Below, one piece after another: positions 52,318 through 60,887 of a stretch of 64,000 bases of DNA (positions are counted from its first letter, which is position 1; every line of letters starts with the position of its first letter). The DNA comes from Bdellovibrionia bacterium (GTDB lineage: Bacteria > Bdellovibrionota > Bdellovibrionia > Bdellovibrionales > JAGQZY01). The notes beneath the pieces were generated by a model that worked only from the letters and a program-made list of their open reading frames with translations, was not told where the DNA came from and searched no databases. Position numbers and translations under genes: made by a program. Location: the NCBI GenBank assembly GCA_030427805.1, contig JAUICP010000006.1, forward strand, positions 1 to 64,000. Direction: 5' to 3'.

Positions 52318-52892
52318 GAAGAGATCAAAGCGGATTTACTCTCATAGAGACTCTCATTGCAACTATGATTATGATGGGGACCATCGTTATCGTAGCCAAC
52401 ACCTGGTCCGGCAATGTCAGTCGCGTACAAAAGTTAAAAATTCAGCAAAGGGCGGCCCTTCTTCTTGAACGTTTGATTACTGAAACAAAAATCAAATACA
52501 TCAAAGACAAAAGTCAAATTCCAGAAGAGGACAGTGGCCCATTTGATGATATAGAAAACTACTCATGGGAAATACAAACCCAACCTGCCGAAATGGGTTC
52601 TGTCATCGAACTCGCCGCCCAAGGAATCTTAGCGGATCAGGGAGGTGATGGAGGAGATGCCCAGAATCAAGAATTCACTCAACTTCTTATTAATGTTCTT
52701 AAAGAGTACCTCAATCAGCCGGATTTAATTAGAGAAATTCAATACACTGTTATCTATACCAAAGGAAAGAGACAAGTCCGTTACCGGGCCTCGGGCTACC
52801 TGGTCAACTTCGATGCGAATATGCCTTCGATCCCGGGCCTTGGAAACATTAACCCCGCTGGAGGCGGAGAGAACTCAGGGGGCGATCAGTGA
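52314..52892 (+). CDS. gspI: Minor pseudopilin GspI
   Basis: A 192-residue pseudopilin: DQSG followed by FTLIETLIATMIMMGTIVIVANTW. The C-terminal half is acidic/Gly-rich. The start overlaps gspH by four bases (ATGA). GspI forms the tip complex with J and K. Function by position and prepilin motif. Confidence 0.88.
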   Translation: MRRDQSGFTLIETLIATMIMMGTIVIVANTWSGNVSRVQKLKIQQRAALLLERLITETKIKYIKDKSQIPEEDSGPFDDIENYSWEIQTQPAEMGSVIELAAQGILADQGGDGGDAQNQEFTQLLINVLKEYLNQPDLIREIQYTVIYTKGKRQVRYRASGYLVNFDANMPSIPGLGNINPAGGGENSGGDQ

Positions 52893-53791
52893 AGACTCGA
52901 TCGATTTCTACTCTCCCTATGAAACTAAAAAATGAATCGGGACTCACTCTGATCGAATTGATGATTTCGATTATGATTATGGCCGGACTATCGCTCTTAA
53001 TTGCACAGGCGATTAATAGTGGCGTTCGAAGTAAAAAGAAGATTGAAGTCATGCTTGAAAAAGAAACTCTCTATGCCGATGTCATAAAAATCATCGAGCA
53101 AGACATAAACAGAGCCTGGCACTATCGTGACTTTCATTTTGAAATTGTAAAAGCAGCCAAAGAGGCCCGAGCAAAAGCAAAAAATAAAAACAAGAATAAA
53201 AATAACAACGGCAATCCAAATCAAGCTCCGGCAATTGTTTCGGGCCCAGGAGAGGAACTCAAGGCTCCGGTCAAGTTGACTCACTTTGAGGGAACAAAAG
53301 ATACTCTCAATTTTACAGCGCTCAGTAATTACCGAATCCGAAAAAACTCCCAGGAGTCCCAACAAGCCGAAGTGGGCTACTTTACAAAGTCGTGCAAAAG
53401 AAACAAAGAGGACCGTGATGGTTCTTTGTGTTTATTTCGCAGAATTTCTCCCTACATTGACGAGGATATTACCCGAGGAGGCACCGAAACGGTTTTACTC
53501 CACGATATTGACTCCATTAGCTTTCGTTATTTTGGTGAAGGACGTGACGAGTGGCTCGATCGATGGAGTACCAAGGAGCGGGCCGAACCCCATTCAAAGG
53601 ATAAATTTCCGATTGCCGTGGAAGTCACTTTAAAGATCAATAAAGAAAACAAAACTAAAAAAGTACCACCCATCGTTAGAACCCTTGTGGCGTCTGTTCG
53701 TTTTCCTAACAACGCCAAACCAGAAGAACCAAAAAAGAACAAGCCTCCGATAGAGGGACCGATCACTTCGGGGGGCGACAATGGGAATTAG
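52889..53791 (+). CDS. gspJ: Minor pseudopilin GspJ
   Basis: A 300-residue pseudopilin: KNESG followed by LTLIELMISIMIMAGLSLLIAQAI. The globular domain is larger than usual, with a Lys/Asn-rich low-complexity insert (about residues 90-110) and a Pro/Lys-rich C-terminal tail. The GTG at 52889 overlaps the gspI stop; an ATG at 52919 closer to the prepilin motif is an alternative. Part of the pseudopilus tip complex. Confidence 0.88.
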   Translation: MKTRSISTLPMKLKNESGLTLIELMISIMIMAGLSLLIAQAINSGVRSKKKIEVMLEKETLYADVIKIIEQDINRAWHYRDFHFEIVKAAKEARAKAKNKNKNKNNNGNPNQAPAIVSGPGEELKAPVKLTHFEGTKDTLNFTALSNYRIRKNSQESQQAEVGYFTKSCKRNKEDRDGSLCLFRRISPYIDEDITRGGTETVLLHDIDSISFRYFGEGRDEWLDRWSTKERAEPHSKDKFPIAVEVTLKINKENKTKKVPPIVRTLVASVRFPNNAKPEEPKKNKPPIEGPITSGGDNGN

Positions 53792-55151
53792 ATCTCGACT
53801 CTCTCAAATTCTTCGCAATGAAGAAGGGTCTGCCCTTCAACTCGCTCTGGTAACAACAGTTCTTCTCATGTTTTTAGCCACAGAAATAGCATCCGAGTCC
53901 CTCACTCAGTATTTGATCGCCCGTAAAGAAATGAATCGAGTGCGAGCCTATCAGGCGGCCGAAGCCTGCATGGAAATCAATCTACTCAGACTCAAACTCT
54001 ACCAATTTGCTGCCAATTCTCTAGGCGAACAGGCACCGACAGAAATGCTTGATCTGATCTGGCAGATTCCTTTTTCGTGGCCGCCGACAGTTCCCGATAG
54101 CACCAACAATATCAAGAAAGGTGAAATACAGAAGCTCGTAGGCGAGTCTCTTATGAAGCAACAATGGATCGGTACGATTCAGCCCGAAGGGAATAAGATT
54201 GATATTAATGATCTTGGGTCGGTGTCTGAGAAAATTAGAGAGAAGACTAAACAATCTCTTTTGCAAATTTTTACTTCGAAAATCGAGAACGATGAAGAGT
54301 TCAATGATCGCTGGGGTAATTTTAATTTTGAAGAACTCGTAAACAATATCACCGACTGGGTTGATAGTGATTCAAATAGCCTCAATGGCGGCGACGAAAG
54401 AGGTTACTACAGGGACCTTCCCGACAATGAATACCTCCCTCCTAACCAAAGCTTTAAAACATTCGATGAACTCTTGATGGTTCATGGGATGGAGGACGAG
54501 ATTTTTGCGCTCCTCAAGGAACGAGTCACTATTTTTGGAGTTAAAGGAATCAATATCAACTACGCTGAAAAAGACGTCCTACTCGGCTTAAGTCCTGAGT
54601 TTACTGAGGATGTGGTCGATGAACTTCTAGAGCGACGATCCAACCCAGAACTCGGAGGACCTTTTAAAAACCTCGAAGCCTTTCAAAGTTTTCTCGATGA
54701 CATGGGAATTGACGGAGAGGAATTTTTAAACGGAAGTATTCCACTTATCTTCGATCCTGAATTCAATTTTCGACTCGAATGTGTCGGCACCGAAGATAAA
54801 GTTGCACGTAAAATCGTTGCGATCGTTTACGACTTTGATAAGGTAAAAGAGCGCCTTGTTAGTTTCTTAGAAAAAGAAGAGCAGGACCAAAGTGGAGATG
54901 GCTCTGACCCTGAAGAAGAAGATCCCTGTAAAGAGATTGAGGATGAGGGCGAAAAGGCGACGTGTATCTGTAATAATAAAACGCCAGAGATTACAGACCC
55001 CGCGGAAAAAAGCCAGTGTGTGCAAGAGGAAAAAGAGCGAATTGTGAATGCTAAAAAAGAATCAGACGCTGCAGAAAAAGAGAAGCAAAACAAACCCAAG
55101 GTGAAACCTGGCAAACCTAATATAGTTCGCTGGTATGAGGATACTCTATGA
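53781..55151 (+). CDS. gspK: Minor pseudopilin GspK
   Basis: A 456-residue protein: LRNEEG then SALQLALVTTVLLMFLATEIAS, with Ala-Leu instead of the usual Phe-Thr and no Glu5, as typical of GspK. The long C-terminal part has two SAM-like (helix-hairpin-helix) regions (GINYAEKDVLLGLSPEFTEDVVDELLERR) and an Asp/Asn-rich calcium-binding region. The final hundred residues are highly charged (Glu/Lys) and not seen in most GspK proteins. The start overlaps gspJ by 11 bases. Confidence 0.9.
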   Translation: MGIRSRLSQILRNEEGSALQLALVTTVLLMFLATEIASESLTQYLIARKEMNRVRAYQAAEACMEINLLRLKLYQFAANSLGEQAPTEMLDLIWQIPFSWPPTVPDSTNNIKKGEIQKLVGESLMKQQWIGTIQPEGNKIDINDLGSVSEKIREKTKQSLLQIFTSKIENDEEFNDRWGNFNFEELVNNITDWVDSDSNSLNGGDERGYYRDLPDNEYLPPNQSFKTFDELLMVHGMEDEIFALLKERVTIFGVKGININYAEKDVLLGLSPEFTEDVVDELLERRSNPELGGPFKNLEAFQSFLDDMGIDGEEFLNGSIPLIFDPEFNFRLECVGTEDKVARKIVAIVYDFDKVKERLVSFLEKEEQDQSGDGSDPEEEDPCKEIEDEGEKATCICNNKTPEITDPAEKSQCVQEEKERIVNAKKESDAAEKEKQNKPKVKPGKPNIVRWYEDTL

Positions 55152-56854
55152 AAAGTGTCGGAATTGACATTGGAACTTTTGCAGTTGATGTCGTCGAAAT
55201 CGAATCAACATCTAAAGGCTTTTCGATCTCGGGTTTTAAAGAGTTTAAGCTCAGCCAATCGCCAGGTGCTGATCACGAAATTGAAATCATCGAAATTCTT
55301 CGAGAAATTGCAAAAATTTACGACCCGCAAACAACTCGATTTGTTTTTGGGGTCCACCAAGACTTCGTCAGCTTAAAGCACAAGTACTTTCCATTTAAAG
55401 AGAGAATTAAAATCCTTAAATCTCTCCCCTTTGAACTCGAAGACGAAATTCCTTTGAATACCGATGATGTTATATTTGATGCTCGAATACTCTCCTACCG
55501 TGGTAACTTTTCGGAAGTCTTAGCGGTCGCTTGCCCTAAAGAAGAAGTCGAACGCATCCTCAATTTAGCTCTCGACTCGGGGGTTGAACCCGATATTATC
55601 AGTGTCGAAAGCCTTGCCTTTGCGAATATTTTTGAAGAATGGCATTTACCTCCACCAAATCTTCCTCCCCTTGAACGTTTAGAAATGGACGAGGACGAGG
55701 ATGAACTTGACGACGAAGAGCACGTCAAAGAGCCACCTGAGCCGACCAATTTAGTTCTTCACATTGGTCACCAAAGAACTCTTATCTGTGTCCTCAAAGA
55801 CAAACAGTTGATCCACGCCCGAACGATCCTTTGGGGTGGTCGCGATGTCGCCGAAAAACTCTCTGCGAACTATAATGTTTCTGTGGCAGAAGCCATTGAA
55901 ATGCTTCCAACAAAGTCATTCCTTTTAATGACCTCTGTCGGAGCAACTCAACAACAAATCCAACTCAGTCAGGTTATTGCCGACTCGGTTAATGAGTTAT
56001 CAAAAGAAGTCAAACGCATGGTCGTCGACCTCGAGACCAGCTACAATATCAAAGTTCAATTTGTCGATATTATGGGCGGAACAAGCCATGTTAAAAACTT
56101 GGGACCCTATTTAACCCAACGCCTAGAACTTCCGGTGAATCACTTCAATCATTTTGATGTCTACAAAAACATCAAAATCCCTAGAACTCCAGAAATCGAG
56201 GCCAGTTCGCCCATTGCAATCGGTTTAGCGATTGAGGGGCTAAAAAAAGCAACCAATCCGGCAATCAACTTAAGAAAAAATGAGTTTGCAAAAAAGAACC
56301 GAAGCTTCGAAAAAACTTGGGCTCGATGGGGCTACGCTATTCAACTCTCCATTGCCCTCTTTTTCTTGTTTATCGCATTTGGATTTATAAGGGGATCAAT
56401 AGCCAGCGATTTGTCCTTTAAAGCAGAAGACAATCTTGAAGATGTTGCCCGAAAAGTCGCCAAACTTCCCAAAAACCGTGCTCGAGCCCGATTTATCAAG
56501 CGCCATATTAAAGAACAAGAATCAAAAATCAAAACGGCCCAGTCACTGGCGAAGGTTAAAGACCTCAACTCGGCTGTTTCTATTATGTCGCGAATTTCTC
56601 AAGTTCTCCCTCAACCGAGAAGGGGCTTCGGAAATAAAGCAACCCCACTCTATGAAATCAGAAAACTCAATGTCGATTACGACAGAGTCGAAATCGAAGG
56701 CGTTGCTCTCAGTGCTGGAGTCGACCAACAGATCTTACAAAGTCTAAAGAACGTTTCAAGCAACAAAAAGGTGACATCAAAACGAAGCCTGCTAAAAGTA
56801 AAGCCGGGAGAACGAAGTTTTGCCTACACCTTTAAAGTAAAGAGAGGACTTTAA
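55148..56854 (+). CDS. gspL: Type II secretion protein GspL
   Basis: A 568-residue bitopic protein: actin-like cytoplasmic domain (MKSVGIDIGTFAVDVVEIE; VVDLETSYNI..VQFVDIMGGTSHVKNLGPYL) that recruits GspE, one membrane helix at about 398-416 (QLSIALFFLFIAFGFIRG) and a periplasmic ferredoxin-like domain. An acidic run (EMDEDEDELDDEEH) near residue 180 interrupts the cytoplasmic domain. It overlaps gspK by four bases. The actin-like fold is also close to PilM, but position and TM layout fit GspL. Confidence 0.9.
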   Translation: MKSVGIDIGTFAVDVVEIESTSKGFSISGFKEFKLSQSPGADHEIEIIEILREIAKIYDPQTTRFVFGVHQDFVSLKHKYFPFKERIKILKSLPFELEDEIPLNTDDVIFDARILSYRGNFSEVLAVACPKEEVERILNLALDSGVEPDIISVESLAFANIFEEWHLPPPNLPPLERLEMDEDEDELDDEEHVKEPPEPTNLVLHIGHQRTLICVLKDKQLIHARTILWGGRDVAEKLSANYNVSVAEAIEMLPTKSFLLMTSVGATQQQIQLSQVIADSVNELSKEVKRMVVDLETSYNIKVQFVDIMGGTSHVKNLGPYLTQRLELPVNHFNHFDVYKNIKIPRTPEIEASSPIAIGLAIEGLKKATNPAINLRKNEFAKKNRSFEKTWARWGYAIQLSIALFFLFIAFGFIRGSIASDLSFKAEDNLEDVARKVAKLPKNRARARFIKRHIKEQESKIKTAQSLAKVKDLNSAVSIMSRISQVLPQPRRGFGNKATPLYEIRKLNVDYDRVEIEGVALSAGVDQQILQSLKNVSSNKKVTSKRSLLKVKPGERSFAYTFKVKRGL

Positions 56855-57552
56855 TGGCCTTTGATGATTTGCGAGAACAAATTAAAGAGCAGTCCAGTCA
56901 GCTCCTGGGGCGAATTCAAGAGTCCACGGCATTTCAGCAATTAAAAGAACGTTACGACACACTCTCGCCCAGCTTACAAAAAATTATAAAAACCGGTAGT
57001 ATTGCACTCGTCATACTTCTCGGTATCTATATACCTTACTCTTTTTACTCCAGTTCTTACGAAATTGAAGAAACCTTTACCTACAACAGAGACATGACTC
57101 GGGACCTACTTGCCGCCGAAAGTGAAGCCAGTGCCATTGGCCAAGTCGGCCAAGCCATGGATGGGAACGCATTGAAATCGAGAGTTCAATCGGCCATTCG
57201 AGGAGCGCAACTTCAGCCAGAACAACTTAAATCCATTCGCGATCTCGTTCCGGCCAATGCCAGAACCATCAAAGGAATTCCTCCCAATGTTCAACGCTCT
57301 GGAATAACTGTCGACCTCAGCAACCTCAATCTCAATCAGATGCTCGAAGTTTCGGAGAAGCTTGAAACCATTGATGCTAATGTCAAAGTTTGGTCAATGG
57401 ATGTTAAGGCCACAGAAAGTAATCCTTTGTATTATGATGTCCAATACCAATTGGTTTCATTCTACTTGCCGCAAAAAGCTGAAGAGAAGAAAGCCTCCAC
57501 AAGAGGTTCACGGAGAGTTCGCAAACCTCCGACCCGCAGAAAAGGGCGATAA
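56854..57552 (+). CDS. gspM: Type II secretion protein GspM
   Basis: A 232-residue protein with a cytoplasmic N-terminus, one membrane helix (about 45-65, TGSIALVILLGIYIPYSF) and a small periplasmic domain with the GspM/PilO-like SLQK and LNLNQMLEVSEKL features. It stabilises GspL and the platform. The start shares a base with the gspL stop (TAATG). Confidence 0.85.
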   Translation: MAFDDLREQIKEQSSQLLGRIQESTAFQQLKERYDTLSPSLQKIIKTGSIALVILLGIYIPYSFYSSSYEIEETFTYNRDMTRDLLAAESEASAIGQVGQAMDGNALKSRVQSAIRGAQLQPEQLKSIRDLVPANARTIKGIPPNVQRSGITVDLSNLNLNQMLEVSEKLETIDANVKVWSMDVKATESNPLYYDVQYQLVSFYLPQKAEEKKASTRGSRRVRKPPTRRKGR

Positions 57553-57554
57553 AA

Positions 57555-58577
57555 ATGGAAGATTCTGGAATCAAAAAGGCCTTGTGGTGGCTCAAATTGA
57601 ATTGGGGTAAGCTTTTTATTTTCACTCCCCTGTGTATCATCCTTTTTATTATCGTCCTCTTCCCCTACTCAGACCTTAAAGATCTCGTAACTGGACAAAT
57701 CGCTGCAGCTACGAACAACCAAGTCTTTGTTCAGTATGATGAAATGGGTTTCTCGCTCGCGCAAGGCCCCGGTATAAAGCTCAAAGACGTCAAAGTTGAG
57801 GCCATGGGACTTCCTAAAATTAAGCTCGACTCTGTCAGTGCGAGTCCCGATATTTTTTCACTCATCTCCGGAAAACCCGATGCAAAAATTAGTGCGACTG
57901 GCCTGTTCAAAGGAAACCTCGTTGGTTCATCTAAGAGCCAATCTAAGGGTAATGATCAAGTTTTTGCTATTGAATCGAGCGCTGACAACATTAACCTCAA
58001 GAATGTTCTCGACTTTGTAAAGGATGCCCAGTTTGTATCGGCGTCTCTTCTTCCTCCCTCGTTAGGAGGGGTCTTTTCCCATGATATCAACTTAGTCTAT
58101 GATCCCACTGGAACCATCGCACCCGAGGGCGAATTTCGAGCTACAATTAGCAAAATGGTGGTCGAAGCCTTCACCTTGGGTATAAAAAATGGCCCCATGA
58201 ATATCGATTTTGATATTCCGGCTCTGCAGTTTAGTAACGTGAAATTACTCGCGAACATGAAAGAGGGTAATACAAAAATACAAGAGTTCAGAATGGGCGA
58301 AGGAAAAGACGGCCTTAAAATTAAAGTTACAGGCGATATTGCAACTCCTATGGTTAAAAGAGGCGCTCGTTCTTCCCTTTCCACGGGTCGTTACGATCTA
58401 AATATCGATATGGAGTTCGATTCGAAGGCCCTTGATAACCCAGATATCCAGTCTCTGTATAATTATGTGGATTTAGCCCTGAGTAGTTGTAAGCGACGGA
58501 CGGCCAGCGGAGTGCGTTATAGCTTTGGCTTAGCCTCCACCTCTCTGACGCGACCCACCACACCCCGTTGTAAATAG
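57555..58577 (+). CDS. gspN: Type II secretion protein GspN
   Basis: A 340-residue protein with an N-terminal helix (LFIFTPLCIILFIIVLFPYSDL) and a long beta-rich periplasmic part (VQYDEMGFSLAQGPGIKLKDV; LKIKVTGDIATPMV) matching GspN/AsmA-like T2SS proteins. GspN is present in only part of T2SS operons. It is the last gene of the operon, two bases after gspM; the C-terminal tail is short and basic. Confidence 0.82.
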   Translation: MEDSGIKKALWWLKLNWGKLFIFTPLCIILFIIVLFPYSDLKDLVTGQIAAATNNQVFVQYDEMGFSLAQGPGIKLKDVKVEAMGLPKIKLDSVSASPDIFSLISGKPDAKISATGLFKGNLVGSSKSQSKGNDQVFAIESSADNINLKNVLDFVKDAQFVSASLLPPSLGGVFSHDINLVYDPTGTIAPEGEFRATISKMVVEAFTLGIKNGPMNIDFDIPALQFSNVKLLANMKEGNTKIQEFRMGEGKDGLKIKVTGDIATPMVKRGARSSLSTGRYDLNIDMEFDSKALDNPDIQSLYNYVDLALSSCKRRTASGVRYSFGLASTSLTRPTTPRCK

Positions 58578-58669
58578 CTCCTGCCGAGCATTCTCTAATT
58601 TTCTGTTGAAACTCAGTCCTCTAGTTTTTAGTCTAGGAGAGTAATGATAAAGCGCATTAGGAGATAGTA

Positions 58670-59104
58670 ATGTCTGGAATTAATAAAGTCATGCTCATCG
58701 GCCGATTGGGTGCCGACCCTGAGATGAAAACCGTTTCGAATGGTAATAATGTCACTCGATTCAGCCTGGCAACGAGTGAGAGTTGGGTCGATCGCAATGG
58801 CGAAAAGCAAGAGCGTACTGAATGGCATCGAGTTGTCGTTTGGGGTCGAGTTGCAGAAATTTGCGCAAAGCACTTGGCAAAAGGCCGTCAGTGTTTTGTT
58901 GAAGGCCGCCTGCAAACTCGCAGTTGGGAAGATCAACAGGGGCAAAAACGCTACACGACTGAAGTCGTAGCAAACAACGTTCAGTTCTTAGGGGCTCCCT
59001 CTGATCGTACATCAAGTCATTCGAATGCTTCAGGCGATCCGTTTGCTGAAAACGATTTTGGTCCTGAACCTTCATTTGATAGTTCAGAAGAAATTCCTTT
59101 CTAA
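58670..59104 (+). CDS. ssb: Single-stranded DNA-binding protein
   Basis: Binds ssDNA during replication and repair. The 144-residue protein starts [18 protein letters not shown], with OB-fold segments [32 protein letters not shown] and [16 protein letters not shown]. The C-terminal tail is acidic and ends EEIPF, the site for partner proteins. AGGAGA precedes the ATG. Followed by a terminator. Confidence 0.97.
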   Translation: MSGINKVMLIGRLGADPEMKTVSNGNNVTRFSLATSESWVDRNGEKQERTEWHRVVVWGRVAEICAKHLAKGRQCFVEGRLQTRSWEDQQGQKRYTTEVVANNVQFLGAPSDRTSSHSNASGDPFAENDFGPEPSFDSSEEIPF

Positions 59105-59130
59105 CTGATTGAAAAAATTCTGATCTTATA

Positions 59131-59160
59131 AAACTCCAACCCATGGGTTGGAGTTTTTTT
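59131..59160 (+). terminator. Terminator after ssb
   Basis: AAACTCCAACCC pairs with GGGTTGGAGTTT around a minimal loop and ends in a T run, about 27 bases after the ssb stop. Confidence 0.88.
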
Positions 59161-59208
59161 ATGCTCCTGGTCCGTGGACACCCATGACAATCGTGCTAAA
59201 ATTACAGC

Positions 59209-59727
59209 ATGAAACGACTGATGTTACTCATCACCCTTCTCAGCTTTTCTACTTCTTGTTCGATCTACAAAACAGAAGCTAAGAAGTTCTTTGAAGAAAA
59301 TGGTGTCGCCTACTTCTTGGGCGAATTTGATGCCACGTCTCTTGAGAAGGTTTCTAATACCCATTGCACGACTCTCCAAAAGTATGAACTTATCAATGCG
59401 TATCACCTAAATCATGGGAAAGCCTGTCTCTGGGAAAACGAAAGCAAGAACCAACTCTTGTGCATGTACGAAACCACTCTGCAAAAGTCAGATGTTTTCT
59501 CCTTCATTAACTTAGATCTACCAAAAGAGTCAGAGTTTGAATTCATTCAATTGCAGTCCGACCTATACTTTTGGCAACAAAGTAAAGGCATTAGTAATTA
59601 CCTGCTATTTGATCCAGACAAGAGTAGTGAAACCTTTTGTGTCTTCTCGTCGAACGTCCAGAGCTCTGAAGATCCTGATGCATTCTTAAATCCAAAATCG
59701 ATGGACCAAATTAAAGCCCTCTACTAA
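59209..59727 (+). CDS. Small lipoprotein of unknown function
   Basis: A 172-residue lipoprotein: signal peptide with lipobox STSC at residues 14-17, then a soluble domain with four further cysteines (NTHCTTLQ, KACLWEN, LLCMYE, TFCVFSS) likely forming disulfides. No family recognised. The next position (Ser) after the lipid Cys suggests outer-membrane sorting by the usual Lol rule. Weak ribosome binding site. Closely spaced but separate from the next gene. Confidence 0.75.
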   Translation: MKRLMLLITLLSFSTSCSIYKTEAKKFFEENGVAYFLGEFDATSLEKVSNTHCTTLQKYELINAYHLNHGKACLWENESKNQLLCMYETTLQKSDVFSFINLDLPKESEFEFIQLQSDLYFWQQSKGISNYLLFDPDKSSETFCVFSSNVQSSEDPDAFLNPKSMDQIKALY

Positions 59728-59796
59728 GAGTTTAACTTCTAAAAAACTAGTGGCCTCAAGTAGTTATCCCCATTAACATAATGAGAGGAGGCATCA

Positions 59797-60663
59797 ATGG
59801 TCCGACATCTTACTCGATTTCTAATTGTATTAATTCTTCTCGCTTTTGTTGTTGATGCTGAGGCAGCCAAAGTTTTTAAACGCAAAGGCAAGTCTGTACT
59901 TATTGTTCTTAGTAAAAAAGAGGCCAAGTCTGTTTCAAAAGGTGATGTTCTCTATGTTGTTCGCGGAAAAAAGCGAAAGGGATCTATCCTCATCAAAAAG
60001 ATTAAAGGGCGCAAAGGAATTGGAAGGCTCACAAAAGGTTCCGCTAAAAAAGGAGACCGTCTCGTCTCTGCTAGTAAAGCGGTCAAGTCTGTTGCGAAAA
60101 ATATCGATGCAGCTGCGGGCGATTCGGAAATTCAAGAACCTTCTAAACTCGATCTCGGTGCACTTGTTGGTTACGGCCTCTCAAGCCAAACCATTGAAAT
60201 TGAAGGCCAAGGGAGTCTGAAACAAACTGGGAGTGGGATTGGCTTTAAAGCTTTTGGTGATTTCAAACTACTCAATAAGATTGGTGTACGAGGTCAAGCG
60301 GGTTTAGAGAGTTTCAATGTTGAAGGTGAAATTGACGAGGGCGGATCAACATCAACTGTAGCCACAGAAATCGGCTACTTTTCACTCGATGTCCTTATTC
60401 GCTATCGTGTTCTCGATGGTGGATTTAAGGTTTGGGTTGCCGGTGGTTTAGGTATTCTTGTTCCCATGAGCCAAGCTTCAGATACTCTTGATGAGGGATC
60501 TATTTCTTCAACAAGTACCTTCATTGGACAACTGGGAGTCTCGGTAAAACTTGGTGAAAAGCTCTTTTTACCCATTCAAGCCGAGTACGTTTACTTTCCT
60601 CCGAGCGAACAAGTCACATCTTCTATGCTTGCTGTAAGAACAGGCTTGGGGTATCAATTTTAA
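59797..60663 (+). CDS. Outer-membrane beta-barrel domain protein
   Basis: A 288-residue protein with a signal peptide (cleavage after AEA, about residue 23), a Lys-rich N-terminal segment (KVFKRKGKSVLIVLSKKEA..GDVLYVV, GRLTKGSAKKGDRLVS) that looks like a small beta domain, and a C-terminal eight-stranded barrel (LGALVGYGLSSQTIEI to TGLGYQF, ending in Phe). The barrel is OmpA/outer-membrane-beta-barrel-like. GAGGAGG precedes the ATG. Function unknown; structural or adhesive roles are possible. Confidence 0.75.
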   Translation: MVRHLTRFLIVLILLAFVVDAEAAKVFKRKGKSVLIVLSKKEAKSVSKGDVLYVVRGKKRKGSILIKKIKGRKGIGRLTKGSAKKGDRLVSASKAVKSVAKNIDAAAGDSEIQEPSKLDLGALVGYGLSSQTIEIEGQGSLKQTGSGIGFKAFGDFKLLNKIGVRGQAGLESFNVEGEIDEGGSTSTVATEIGYFSLDVLIRYRVLDGGFKVWVAGGLGILVPMSQASDTLDEGSISSTSTFIGQLGVSVKLGEKLFLPIQAEYVYFPPSEQVTSSMLAVRTGLGYQF

Positions 60664-60887
60664 ACACTCCTATTAAACTTTAGTTAAGAAAACTATTTCA
60701 ATAATGGCCCCTTCTCTAAGGGCCTAAATATAGGTGAAAAACCCCTTTCATTGAGCAGTCTGACAATTCCCCACAAATATGAACAAATCTTAATCATATA
60801 TTCCAGGCAAAAAGTCCTACTTCATATTAGAATGTACAGTGTAGAGAAGTGTAAATAGTGTGTTAAAGGAAGGGGCCTTTCTTAGGC

